Assembly (NCBI GenBank): GCA_002314885.1
Contig: DCHT01000036.1
Location: 11,546 to 75,545, forward strand
DNA from: Bacteroidales bacterium UBA1745
GTDB taxonomy: Bacteria > Bacteroidota > Bacteroidia > Bacteroidales > UBA932
DNA length: 64,000 nt
Direction: 5' to 3'
Part shown: positions 17,082-25,775 of the stretch, one piece after another
Layout of the letters: every line of letters begins with the position of its first letter
How positions within the stretch are numbered: the first letter of the stretch is position 1
Notes under the pieces: model-generated
What the model saw: the letters and a program-made list of their open reading frames with translations, nothing else
Told to the model about the DNA's origin: nothing
The model's database searches: none
Position numbers and translations under genes: made by a program

Positions 17082-19475
17082 ATGTCAAGATACAACGATT
17101 CAACCTCGAGGAAGGACGGCAGCGTAAACCTGCTGGACCTGTTCTTCTATATGCTGAGCTACTGGTACCTGTTCCTCATCGGAATAGCTATCTGTATGGG
17201 CATTGCGGCATATAAGTACGCCAAGGCGGACTTCGTGTACCGCGCGGACGCGACGATCATCATCAAGGACCCTTCACAGTCAAAATCGACTGCACGCCTC
17301 GATGGCTATAACACCCTCATCAACAAGACCAATATCTCCAACGAGATTCTGGAGTTCAAGTCCTCCAGGTTGATGACCGAGACCGTCAGGAGGCTCAACG
17401 CGAACGTCAACTACCAGACCAAGAACAAGATCCGCAACATAGAACTCTACAGCGAGTCCCCTGTCAGAGTGGTGTTCCCGGACCTCAATTCAGCGGTCAG
17501 CTTCACTGTAACCCCTCAGGATGACCACAGCGTAAGTGCCGCATTCTCCGACAAAACCATCACGGTCGAACTGGGCGACTCAATACCAACCTCAGTTGGC
17601 ACATTCGTCATCCAGAGGACCAAATACTACAACGAAGAATGGTACGGCAAGGAGATCACCATCTCCCGTCGCGACCCAGTGATCGTAGCTAACGGATTCC
17701 GCGCCAGAATGCAGATTCGTCAGCCTGAGGACGAGACCTCGATCCTCAAATTCTCCCTCCAGGACCAGAATGCAAACCGCGCGAAGGACGTGCTCAATAT
17801 GCTCTTCGTGGTGTACAACGAGATGGCTGTGGCCGACAAGAACCAGGTGGCAATCAACACCGCCAAGTTCCTCGACGAACGAATCGCACTCATTGAGGAT
17901 GAGCTTGCAGCCGTTGAGAAAGAGCTCGAAGCGTTCAAGACTTCCAACGTGATGATGAGCGCGGACGAGGCTGCCAGCCAGTACCTCTCCGAGACACGTG
18001 CCTCCAGCGCCAAGATTATGGAGATGGAGACCAAGCTCAACATCGCCAACTACATCAAGGAATACCTCACCGACGACCTGAAGAAGGGAGAGATGATTCC
18101 GGGCAACACCGGACTCGACGACCTCCGCATCGAAGGTCAGATCGCGCAGTACAACACCACCAAGATGAACCGCGACCGACTCGTGGCCGACAGCAGCGAG
18201 GACAGTCCGGTCGTACAGGGCCTGGATGCCAGCCTGGAAGCGATGAGAGGCAGCATCCTCAGGAGCATCGACAACCTGATTATGAGCATCAACGTTCAGA
18301 AAGAGGCTGCCGAGGACCAGGAAGAACAAGCCCTCTCGAAGTTCACCAAGATGCCGTCGACGGCGCGCAAGATGCTGACACTCGAGCGTCAGCAGAAGAT
18401 CAAGGAGACTCTCTACCTCTTCCTGCTGAACCGCAAGGAGGAGAACGGCATCACGCAGGCGATGGTGGACAACAACGCACGCGTGATCGACGAGGCGTCG
18501 GCGACTTACGTGCACATCTATCCTAGCAAGTACAAGATGCTGCTGCTGGGATTCCTGATCGGTTTCGCCATCCCTGCCATCTACCTCCTGATGACCCTGT
18601 TCCTGGACAACAAGGTGCGCAACCGCAAGGAGATCGAGGATGCAGTGAATGCACCGTTCGCGGGCGAAATTCCGGAGTTCAAGCAGAAGAAGAACCGCGG
18701 ACGCAAGCGTGGCAAGAAGGCCTCTCTCAAGGACACCCTCGTGTATGACCGCAAGTCCAAGGGACTGATGACGGAGTCTATGCGAATCCTCACGACCAAC
18801 GTGGACTTCATGAAGCCGGAGGGAGCCACTTCACAGGTGGTGACCGTGTCATCCTTCCACGTGGGATCCGGAAAGACCTTTATCACGGTGAACCTCGCGG
18901 CCTGCGCGGCTGATGCCAAGAAGAAGGCCCTCATCATCGATATGGACCTCCGCAAGAGGACCCTCTCCCGTCTGTTCGGCCTCCAGCACAAGACCATAGG
19001 CCTGAGCAACTACCTCTACGACCCGACCCTCGAGCTCGTGGACATCATACACCAGAACGTAATCGACGGCGTGGACCTCATCCCTGCCGGTATGATTCCG
19101 CCTAACCCTGTCGAACTCCTCAAGCGCGACCGCCTCGACAGCCTGATGGCCGAACTGAGGACCCGCTACGACATCATTCTCATCGATAACGTGCCTACCG
19201 ACATCGTGGCCGACTCCGCTGTCGTCAACCGCGTTGTGGACACCACCCTCTTCGTAATCCGCTCAGGCGTCATCGACCGCCGTATGCTCGCGAACGTGGA
19301 GAAGATGTACCAGGAAGGCAAGTTCAACAATCTCGCAATCGTGCTCAACGGCTCAGTTGTGCGTCGCCGCTACGGCTACGGCAGCTATGGCTACGGATAC
19401 GGCTACGGTTACGGATATGGATACGGCTATGGCTACGGATATGGCTATGGCTACGGCGAGAAAGAAAACAAATAA
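17082..19475 (+). CDS. Chain-length regulator/tyrosine autokinase (Wzc-like, BY-kinase)
   Basis: A 797-residue protein. The N-terminal Wzz domain has a membrane helix at about 28-48, a long helical periplasmic part at about 255-440, and a second membrane helix at about 487-507. The cytoplasmic CpsD/CapB-type kinase spans about 560-770, with Walker A VGSGKT (Lys598), Walker A' LIIDMDLRK and Walker B IILIDN. The extreme C-terminus carries 14 tyrosines in an alternating Tyr-Gly tail, which replaces the usual clustered tyrosines and is the likely autophosphorylation site. Phosphorylation cycles control oligomerisation and polymer length. The stop overlaps the HAD gene start by one base. Confidence 0.95.
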   Translation: MSRYNDSTSRKDGSVNLLDLFFYMLSYWYLFLIGIAICMGIAAYKYAKADFVYRADATIIIKDPSQSKSTARLDGYNTLINKTNISNEILEFKSSRLMTETVRRLNANVNYQTKNKIRNIELYSESPVRVVFPDLNSAVSFTVTPQDDHSVSAAFSDKTITVELGDSIPTSVGTFVIQRTKYYNEEWYGKEITISRRDPVIVANGFRARMQIRQPEDETSILKFSLQDQNANRAKDVLNMLFVVYNEMAVADKNQVAINTAKFLDERIALIEDELAAVEKELEAFKTSNVMMSADEAASQYLSETRASSAKIMEMETKLNIANYIKEYLTDDLKKGEMIPGNTGLDDLRIEGQIAQYNTTKMNRDRLVADSSEDSPVVQGLDASLEAMRGSILRSIDNLIMSINVQKEAAEDQEEQALSKFTKMPSTARKMLTLERQQKIKETLYLFLLNRKEENGITQAMVDNNARVIDEASATYVHIYPSKYKMLLLGFLIGFAIPAIYLLMTLFLDNKVRNRKEIEDAVNAPFAGEIPEFKQKKNRGRKRGKKASLKDTLVYDRKSKGLMTESMRILTTNVDFMKPEGATSQVVTVSSFHVGSGKTFITVNLAACAADAKKKALIIDMDLRKRTLSRLFGLQHKTIGLSNYLYDPTLELVDIIHQNVIDGVDLIPAGMIPPNPVELLKRDRLDSLMAELRTRYDIILIDNVPTDIVADSAVVNRVVDTTLFVIRSGVIDRRMLANVEKMYQEGKFNNLAIVLNGSVVRRRYGYGSYGYGYGYGYGYGYGYGYGYGYGYGEKENK
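19371..19457 (+). repeat. Hexanucleotide TAYGGN repeat encoding a Tyr-Gly tail
   Basis: Fourteen tyrosine codons alternate with glycine; one Ser breaks the series after the second unit, then twelve Tyr-Gly units run without interruption. Third positions vary (TAC/TAT, GGC/GGA/GGT), so the DNA repeat is imperfect, which should limit slippage and suggests selection on the protein. Gain or loss of units stays in frame. Confidence 0.9.
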
Positions 19476-19999
19476 TGACAACAAACGAACCTGAAACCTA
19501 CTTACGACCTATGACTATCGCTGTTGACTTCGACGGAACCATCGTCGAACACAAGTATCCTGCGATCGGCAAAGAGCAGCCCTTCGCAATCGACACGCTC
19601 AAGAGACTTTCTCAGAAAGGCCACAAACTCATCCTCTGGACTGCCCGTGAAGGACAGCTGCTGGAGGACGCAGTCAACTACTGCAAGGAGCGCGGTCTCG
19701 AATTCTACGCCGTCAACAGCGACGGTCCGATGACCGAGTTCGAAGGCGCCACAGTCGCCCGCAAGCTCCGTGCGGATATGTTCATCGACGACCGCAACCT
19801 CGGCGGACTGCCCGACTGGCCTACCATCTACAATATGATCAACAACCACCAGACCTTCGGGGACCTGATTGCGAAAGCCAGCGACCTCGACGACGAGGAC
19901 GAAGACGAGCGCGGATTCTTCCAGCGCATCGCTGACCGTTGCCGCGCCTCCCGAAGCAGGATGGGTCACGGCGGACACCGTCACAGACATCACTGGTAA
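19475..19999 (+). CDS. HAD-superfamily hydrolase, BT0820-like
   Basis: A 174-residue protein with HAD motif I as VDFDGTIVEH, a motif II-like LILWTAREG and a late MFIDDRNLGG as the acidic metal-binding motif. Related proteins accompany capsule operons in Bacteroidales and act on small phosphorylated substrates or are uncharacterised. The C-terminal 20 residues are basic and rich in Gly/His (GHGGHRHRHHW), possibly metal-binding. The start overlaps the Wzc-type stop, implying coupled expression. A role in nucleotide-sugar or lipid-phosphate turnover is only inferred. Confidence 0.8.
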   Translation: MTTNEPETYLRPMTIAVDFDGTIVEHKYPAIGKEQPFAIDTLKRLSQKGHKLILWTAREGQLLEDAVNYCKERGLEFYAVNSDGPMTEFEGATVARKLRADMFIDDRNLGGLPDWPTIYNMINNHQTFGDLIAKASDLDDEDEDERGFFQRIADRCRASRSRMGHGGHRHRHHW

Positions 20000-20005
20000 G
20001 ATTCA

Positions 20006-21076
20006 ATGCCGGCCATATCGGTCATACTGCCCGTCTATAACAGCGGCGAAGTCCTCCATAGGACCATCAAGAGCATAATCGGCCAAAGTTTCCGAGACTT
20101 TGAGCTGCTGATCATCGATGACGGCAGCAACGACGGCGTCAGCCCCGCCATCTGCGACGAGTACGCGGGCGCGTATAATTATATAAAGGTATATCACGGT
20201 CCGAACGAAGGCGTCAGCGGCGCCAGGAACAGGGGCATATCCCTCGCTCAGGGCGAATATCTGATGTTCATAGACGGCGACGACTGGGTGGAGAGCGACA
20301 TACTCGAGAAATTCTACGCCAAGGCCCCGGCCGACTATATCGCCTGTCGCGCGGAGGGCAAGGATATACAATGCTTCCGCGACAAGACTTATATACGCGG
20401 AGAGGTCGACAATCTCTTCAATATGGTCAGGCAGAAATGCTTCTACACCGTGTGGGCGAAACTCTACAAGAAGAGCATACTGGATGAATATGGACTACGC
20501 TTCGACCGCAAGCTTTTCCTGGCGGAAGATACGATGTTCAGCTACAACTATCTGGCCCACTGCGACAGCGTGGCCATACTCGGCAAGCCCTACGACCACT
20601 ACACCGGCGTGTGGGGCGGAACGACCGAGCGCTACGGCTACGGCCTGGAGAAGGCACAGTATATGGTCAGAACCGGCTACGAGGCCCTGCAGGCCATTTC
20701 CGAGCACTGGGGACAACCACTGCCCTACCACAGGCGCCTGGCCTATATGAACCACGTGCAAGGCCTCTACTCCAAATACACCGACGCGGACATCTGCAAG
20801 GCGTTCCGCGAATGCTGCCCGTCCATCAGCGAGGACCAGTACTACAATTGCTCCGGTCTCTGCCAGAGCCGCAACGGCCTCAGGATGCTCAAGAAGCTCT
20901 GGCGCAAAGGCAAAAAAGAAGAGGCCCTCGCTCTCGCAAAGGACCTCCACAATCATTTTACTCAGCCTACTTCCAGGCTCGGCCTGAAGCCGCACTATCG
21001 CCTGCTCTACGCCCTGGTGAGGACTGAGAACTATCGCGGACTGCGCGTCGTCCTGCCTCTGGTCTGCAGGCTCTAA
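20006..21076 (+). CDS. Glycosyltransferase family 2 (GT2)
   Basis: A 356-residue GT-A transferase: AISVILPVYNSGEVL, IDDGSNDGVS, metal site IDGDDW at about residues 91-96 and AEDTMF. It lies six bases after the HAD gene and ends the plus-strand polysaccharide operon. It converges with, and overlaps by four bases, the minus-strand GT2. GC-rich composition and lack of CATG mark it as native. Confidence 0.9.
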   Translation: MPAISVILPVYNSGEVLHRTIKSIIGQSFRDFELLIIDDGSNDGVSPAICDEYAGAYNYIKVYHGPNEGVSGARNRGISLAQGEYLMFIDGDDWVESDILEKFYAKAPADYIACRAEGKDIQCFRDKTYIRGEVDNLFNMVRQKCFYTVWAKLYKKSILDEYGLRFDRKLFLAEDTMFSYNYLAHCDSVAILGKPYDHYTGVWGGTTERYGYGLEKAQYMVRTGYEALQAISEHWGQPLPYHRRLAYMNHVQGLYSKYTDADICKAFRECCPSISEDQYYNCSGLCQSRNGLRMLKKLWRKGKKEEALALAKDLHNHFTQPTSRLGLKPHYRLLYALVRTENYRGLRVVLPLVCRL

Positions 21077-22083
21077 CTGTTGCGCTCCGCAAATTCCAGG
21101 AACGCCCTGCGGGTCTTCTCCGCGTATGGCGTGTCCAACTGGTCGAATATTCCCAGTTCCGCCACTTCCCTTATCTTATCTGCCGCAAACTTCTTGTCCG
21201 CCTCGTTCTTGATGTGACGCAGGCGCTTGGACGTGTGTTCCAGGATAGGCCACATAATGTTGCTGCGCCATATCTTGAAGCGCTCCTCAGTGGTCTGGGT
21301 CGAATAGAGTCCCCATCCCACGATGAAGCCGCTCAGGATGAATGCCGTCTTGCGGGCGCGCTTCTCCAGATTCACGATGGAAAGATTGTTCGGATAATAG
21401 TAGTAGAGAGGCAGCATAGTGACGGTCGCCGACCTCTTCGGAAGCACGACTTCCGACCACCATTCGATGTCCTCGAAATGCATATCCGGTATCAGCTTGA
21501 CGTCCTTGATGACCTCGCGCCTGAAGAAGCGGAGCATCATATAGGCGTGCTTGATGGCGAACGGCATCCTGATCTGACCGCCGCACACACAACGGGTCAG
21601 AGCGTCGTCGGTGTTGTATATCTTTATTGAGTCGAAGTCATATTTCCTGTAGTAGGAACGAGGCTTCCAACCCACGTCCTGAAGACCCACAAGGCGCCTG
21701 AGCCTGAGACCGACGTTCCTGTAGAAGGAGTCGCGGTAGAAGGTCACCATATCGGTGCCTTCCCTCTCGATGAGGCGGATGGCTATTTCAAATGTCTGCG
21801 GATGAATGAAGTCGTCCGCATCGAAGAAATACACGTAATCGGCCTCGGACATAGAGACTGCGAGGTTGCGGGCACGGCTGACGCCGCCTCGAGGGGTGTC
21901 GACCACCAGGATACGGCTGTCCTGCTGCGCGTATGACTGAAGCATAGCGAGGGTACCGTCCTCGCTGCCGTCGTTCACGCAGATGGCACGCCAGTCTGTA
22001 TAGGTTTGAGCAAATAGGGCGCCCATACTCGTCGGAAGGAACTTCTCGGCGTTGTAGCAGGGCAAAATTATATCGATTTTCAT
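21073..22083 (-). CDS. Glycosyltransferase family 2 (GT2)
   Basis: A 336-residue GT-A transferase starting at the ATG at 22083 with KIDIILPCYNAEKFL. The open frame continues upstream to 22404 but there it only shadows metY. Motifs are VNDGSEDG, FFDADDFIHP and EDIEWW. The start codon overlaps the metY stop by one base, so it is the third cistron of a metX-metY-GT2 unit. Being tied to methionine genes is odd for a glycosyltransferase; it may have been picked up by chance from the adjoining polysaccharide locus. Confidence 0.9.
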   Translation of the reverse strand: MKIDIILPCYNAEKFLPTSMGALFAQTYTDWRAICVNDGSEDGTLAMLQSYAQQDSRILVVDTPRGGVSRARNLAVSMSEADYVYFFDADDFIHPQTFEIAIRLIEREGTDMVTFYRDSFYRNVGLRLRRLVGLQDVGWKPRSYYRKYDFDSIKIYNTDDALTRCVCGGQIRMPFAIKHAYMMLRFFRREVIKDVKLIPDMHFEDIEWWSEVVLPKRSATVTMLPLYYYYPNNLSIVNLEKRARKTAFILSGFIVGWGLYSTQTTEERFKIWRSNIMWPILEHTSKRLRHIKNEADKKFAADKIREVAELGIFDQLDTPYAEKTRRAFLEFAERNS

Positions 22084-23324
22084 TATTCTGCCTGAGCGGT
22101 CTTGATGGCCTGATCGATGTCGTAGATGATGTCGTCCGCATCCTCGAGACCTATGCTGAGACGCACGAGATCCGGAGCCACGCCGGCTTCGAGGAGCTGC
22201 TCGTCGCTCATCTGACGATGTGTGTGGGATGCCGGGTGGAGTATGCAGGTGTAGCAGTCGGCCACGTGGGTCTCGATGGTCACGATCCTGAGCGCATCCA
22301 TAAACTTGATGGCGAAGTCGCGGCCGCCCTTGAGGCCGAACGCAAGCACGCCGCAGAGGTCGGACTGGTTCACCCAGCTGACCATAGGATGGGTCCTGAG
22401 CCATTCGGCAACCTTCTTGGCGCTCTCGCAGTGGCGGGCCATCCTCACGTGGAGGGACTGGAGGCCGAGGTTGAGGTAGAAGGCGTTCTGAGGGCTCTGG
22501 ATGCTGCCGAAGTCGCGCATCAGCTGCGAAGTGGCCTTGGTGATATAGGCGAGTTTGCCGAATTTCTTGGTGTAGGTGAGGCCGTGGTAGGACTCGTCAG
22601 GGGTGCAGAGACCCGGGAACTTGTCTGCGTGAGCCTCCCAGTCGAAGTTGCCGCTGTCAACGATCGCGCCTCCGACGGACACGCCGTGTCCATCCATATA
22701 TTTGGTAGTGGAATGGGTCACGATGTCGGCACCGTGCTCGATAGGACGATAGTTCACCGGAGTGGCGAAAGTGTTGTCGATGATGAGCGGCACGCCGTGG
22801 CTGTGGGCGATGCGCGCGAACTTCTCCACGTCGAGGACTGCGATGCCCGGGTTGGACACGGTCTCGCCGAAGAGGAGCTTGGTGTTCGGACGGAAGGCCT
22901 TGGCGATTTCCTCCTCGGAAGCGTCCTGGTCCACGAAGGTTACCTCGATACCCATCTTGGCCATTGAAGTGCCGAGCAGGTTGAAGGTGCCGCCGTAGAT
23001 GCTGGTGGCGCTGACGATGTGGTCACCGGCATTCGCGATGTTGAAGCAGGCATAGAAGTTCGCAGCCTGACCTGAGGAGGTGAGCATACCGGCCACACCG
23101 CCTTCGAGGGTGGCGATGCGGGCAGCGACCATATCGTTGGTCGGGTTGGCAAGACGGGTGTAGAAGTAGCCGGCGTCCTCGAGGTCGAAGAGGCGGGCCA
23201 TCTGGTCGGAGGTCTCGTACTTGAATGTGGTGCTCTGAACAATTGGCATCTGGCGAGGCTGACCCTTGCCTGAAGCATACCCTGCGTGTACGCAGAGAGT
23301 GCCTATGGATGGTTTCTTTGACAT
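22083..23324 (-). CDS. metY: O-acetylhomoserine sulfhydrylase (aminocarboxypropyltransferase)
   Basis: A 413-residue PLP enzyme of the Cys/Met metabolism family. It makes homocysteine from O-acetylhomoserine and sulfide in the cytoplasm, and members can also make cysteine from O-acetylserine. Seen are GTLCVHAGY, the SSGQAA cofactor loop, DNTFATP and the PLP-binding lysine K208 in STTKYMDGHG. Length and the SIGLEDADDIIYDIDQA C-terminus fit MetY. metX, which makes its substrate, lies 16 bases upstream in the same direction. A cystathionine gamma-lyase/synthase is less likely given the MetX pairing. Confidence 0.92.
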   Translation of the reverse strand: MSKKPSIGTLCVHAGYASGKGQPRQMPIVQSTTFKYETSDQMARLFDLEDAGYFYTRLANPTNDMVAARIATLEGGVAGMLTSSGQAANFYACFNIANAGDHIVSATSIYGGTFNLLGTSMAKMGIEVTFVDQDASEEEIAKAFRPNTKLLFGETVSNPGIAVLDVEKFARIAHSHGVPLIIDNTFATPVNYRPIEHGADIVTHSTTKYMDGHGVSVGGAIVDSGNFDWEAHADKFPGLCTPDESYHGLTYTKKFGKLAYITKATSQLMRDFGSIQSPQNAFYLNLGLQSLHVRMARHCESAKKVAEWLRTHPMVSWVNQSDLCGVLAFGLKGGRDFAIKFMDALRIVTIETHVADCYTCILHPASHTHRQMSDEQLLEAGVAPDLVRLSIGLEDADDIIYDIDQAIKTAQAE

Positions 23325-23340
23325 ATTCGGTGGTAAGGAT

Positions 23341-24363
23341 TTACATTTTTGCGAGCCTTGGCTCGAGGATGGCGGTCAGCTGAGCGTTTTCCAGAAGGAA
23401 ACCGTCGTGGCCGAATGCGGAGTTGATCACATAGTATCCGCAGCCCGGGATGGCCTTTGCGAAAGGCTCCTGCTCCACGGTCGGGAACATTCCGTCACTG
23501 TCGATGCAGATGACGCAGCTGTCGGCCTTGATGGTGGCGAGGGCGGCCTCAACGCCTCCCCTGCCGCGGCCCACGTTGTGGCTGTCGACGGCGTATGTGA
23601 GGTACCAATATGAATAGGCGTCGAAGCGCTTGACGAGCTTGTCGCCCTGATATCTCTCGTAGGATGCAGCCCTGTCGGCGAAGAGGGTGTCCTCCTCCTT
23701 TTCGGACTGGGTGAGCACGTAGCCGGCGAAACTGCGATAGGTCATAAGGGCCTGTGCGCGGGCGCATTTGAGACCTGCGGCGCCACCGTCGAGGCTCTCA
23801 CACGCACGGAAAGTCTGGTCGGCCTCAAGGGCCAGGCGCTGGCACTCGAGGCCTGCGGTGTCCCAGGCGTTCACCCTTGCGCAGGTGGCCAGGAATACGG
23901 CCTGCTTGATGACCTCCGGCTCCATAATCGCCCACTCGACAGCCTGGAAGCCTCCGATTGAACCGCCCACGATGAAGTCGATAGCCTCGATTCCGAGGGC
24001 CTTGCGCAGCAGGATCATAGCCCTGACGATGTCGCGCACGGTGGTCTTCGGGAAGTCGAAATAGAAAGGCTTGCCGGTCTCCGGATTAGTCGATGCCGGG
24101 CCGCTGGAGCCGTATGGAGAGGTGAGCATATTGGCACAGATGACGAAATACTTCTCCGTGTCAAACAGCTTTCCGGGGCCCACCAGCTGTGGCCACCACT
24201 CCTCCGGATCGGAATTCGCAGTCAGGGCGTGGGTGATCCACACGACCTTGTCCCCCTTCGCGTAAGGCCTGTCGGAACAGTGATACGCGACGGTGATTCC
24301 CGGCAGGCATCCGCCCGCCTCGAACTCGAACTTCTCCTGGAATGTATATGAGTGCTTCTGCAT
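23341..24363 (-). CDS. metX: Homoserine O-acetyltransferase
   Basis: A 340-residue alpha/beta-hydrolase-fold acyltransferase that activates homoserine with acetyl-CoA for methionine synthesis. Seen are VVWITHALTANSDPEEWW, PTTVRD-like FPKTTVRDIV, the nucleophile elbow GGSIGGFQ (Ser135), and the C-terminal VICIDSDGMFP and GHDGFLLE carrying the Asp and His of the triad. The start at 24363 follows from the family N-terminus; the frame stays open to 25035 only as a shadow of the opposite gene. It forms an operon with metY. Confidence 0.93.
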   Translation of the reverse strand: MQKHSYTFQEKFEFEAGGCLPGITVAYHCSDRPYAKGDKVVWITHALTANSDPEEWWPQLVGPGKLFDTEKYFVICANMLTSPYGSSGPASTNPETGKPFYFDFPKTTVRDIVRAMILLRKALGIEAIDFIVGGSIGGFQAVEWAIMEPEVIKQAVFLATCARVNAWDTAGLECQRLALEADQTFRACESLDGGAAGLKCARAQALMTYRSFAGYVLTQSEKEEDTLFADRAASYERYQGDKLVKRFDAYSYWYLTYAVDSHNVGRGRGGVEAALATIKADSCVICIDSDGMFPTVEQEPFAKAIPGCGYYVINSAFGHDGFLLENAQLTAILEPRLAKM

Positions 24364-24431
24364 CTTTTTAAATGAATAATCTACAAATTTGGGAATTATA
24401 TTCAATAATTCAAAGCGCGAAGGTGACGCAC

Positions 24432-24448
24432 AAGTAGTGCCACTACTT
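24432..24448. promoter_or_regulatory. Perfect 8-bp inverted repeat, candidate operator
   Basis: AAGTAGTG, one base, then CACTACTT. It lies in the 114-bp divergent region between metX and the lipoprotein gene, and covers the -33 area of the TATCTTTG promoter at 24465. I infer a dimeric repressor or activator site; which gene it serves is unclear. Confidence 0.55.
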
Positions 24449-24464
24449 ATGCGCCAAATTTTGC

Positions 24465-24472
24465 TATCTTTG
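24465..24472 (+). promoter_or_regulatory. -7 box (TATCTTTG), five bases before the start codon
   Basis: The TAnnTTTG box is followed by only CCGCT before the ATG at 24478. With the usual spacing to the transcription start, the mRNA would have almost no leader. Confidence 0.6.
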
Positions 24473-24477
24473 CCGCT

Positions 24478-25770
24478 ATGAAACGAAGCCTCTACACCAT
24501 ACTTACCGCGCTGCTCTGCCTCTCTCTGGCAGTGCGCTGCGCCGAACCGATGCCGACGCCGCCGGACGACCCCGACGAGCCGGAAATCGTGGATCCTACC
24601 GAACCGACTGATACCACCGGCAAAACTGATCCAGAGACACCTCCGACAGATCCTACCGACCCGGAGACCCCTCCGACCGACCCAACGGACCCTACCGACC
24701 CAGAAAAGCCGGCCGACCCGACCGTCATCGTGCTTGACCCAGGCGCGACCAGGGGCACCACCGACTACAAGCCGCAGCATCCTGAACTCATCCACGAGGT
24801 TGCGTACAACGACTTCTACAACACCGTCCAGGATGAGCTGGACGAGTACGGCAACGTCGATTACGTGATTGCGCAGGGCAACGGCACCGCCTGGCCTCTG
24901 CTGCTCGAAAACGGCCACATACGCTTCTACCAGGGCAACAGCAAGGGCGGCGGATACATACGCGTACGCTCGAAAAACGGGGCGAAACTGCTCGAGGTGG
25001 GCGTAGGTTCCGCGACGGACACCAAGATTGCCCACTCGCTCAACGGCAAGGCCGCCAAGTCCGAGACCAAGACCGTAAAGGCTGGCGAGATGTACAAGGT
25101 AGAAAGCCTGGAGAACTGCACCGAGGTGAAGTTCTACTGTATGGGCACCACCCAGAGCGAGCGCTGGGAGATGGACACCATCTATGTGAAGTATCAGGGC
25201 GGCTTCGTCGAGTCCGACTTCTACGAGCCCGAGGCCGAGTATGGCCCGCTCGTGCAGGTAAGCTATCCTTTTGAGGAGAACTTCGACAAGGACTTCCCTA
25301 CTACCGAGAAGCCTTCTTATTATAAATACGGACTCACCGCAGGCCGCGAAAACATCAACTGGACCACCTGGTTCGGCTCTTTCTCCTGGCAGAACCCTAT
25401 CGAGGGCGGACAGTCCGCACAGCTGCGCGTCTATCAGGAAGAGGACGACTACGACCAGGATCAGTTCGGCAGCCTGAAGACCGAATTCTTCCTCAAGGGC
25501 CTCTCAAAAGTCTCCTTCAAGTACTACTATTCCGAGTTCTGGTGCAAGGCGACCATCTCCTACTGCGAATTCGGCACGACCGATTGGCACAATCCGCAGC
25601 AGATCGGCCTCGCCAAGTACGCCGACCGCCAGACCGTCCAGGAATTCACTTACATCCTCGACGAGGGCAAGACCCACGACGCCAAGATCCGCATCGCGAT
25701 CGACCCCGCCACCGGCCAGCCGACCAGCGGCCACTACGACTTCTACTTCGACTGCTTTAAGTTTGAGTAG
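24478..25770 (+). CDS. Surface lipoprotein with Pro/Asp-rich linker
   Basis: A 430-residue exported protein not assigned to a named family. The N-terminus looks like a lipoprotein signal, but the residue before Cys21 is Arg (LAVRC), which is unusual for a lipobox. Residues of about 23-85 form a low-complexity linker of repeated DPTDPE/PETPPTDP units. Two beta-rich parts follow. The second (EENFDKDFPTTEKP... to HYDFYFDCFKFE) resembles the carbohydrate-binding-like or choice-of-anchor sandwich domains common in Bacteroidales lipoproteins. Display on the outer surface is inferred. It converges with the SGNH gene, leaving five bases between stops. Confidence 0.75.
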   Translation: MKRSLYTILTALLCLSLAVRCAEPMPTPPDDPDEPEIVDPTEPTDTTGKTDPETPPTDPTDPETPPTDPTDPTDPEKPADPTVIVLDPGATRGTTDYKPQHPELIHEVAYNDFYNTVQDELDEYGNVDYVIAQGNGTAWPLLLENGHIRFYQGNSKGGGYIRVRSKNGAKLLEVGVGSATDTKIAHSLNGKAAKSETKTVKAGEMYKVESLENCTEVKFYCMGTTQSERWEMDTIYVKYQGGFVESDFYEPEAEYGPLVQVSYPFEENFDKDFPTTEKPSYYKYGLTAGRENINWTTWFGSFSWQNPIEGGQSAQLRVYQEEDDYDQDQFGSLKTEFFLKGLSKVSFKYYYSEFWCKATISYCEFGTTDWHNPQQIGLAKYADRQTVQEFTYILDEGKTHDAKIRIAIDPATGQPTSGHYDFYFDCFKFE

Positions 25771-25775
25771 GTCAA

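Noticed and set aside
19371..19457. CRISPR-like or satellite repeat
   Set aside because: The repeat has no spacers, stays in frame and encodes the kinase tail.
22084..22404. N-terminal extension of the minus-strand GT2 into metY
   Set aside because: The extra 107 residues are basic, low-complexity shadow sequence; the GT2 family start is at 22083.
24600..24725. Tandem DNA repeat as an independent element
   Set aside because: It encodes the Pro/Asp-rich linker of the lipoprotein and is explained by protein-level repetition.
24364..25035. N-terminal extension of metX
   Set aside because: It only shadows the lipoprotein on the plus strand; the MetX family start is at 24363.
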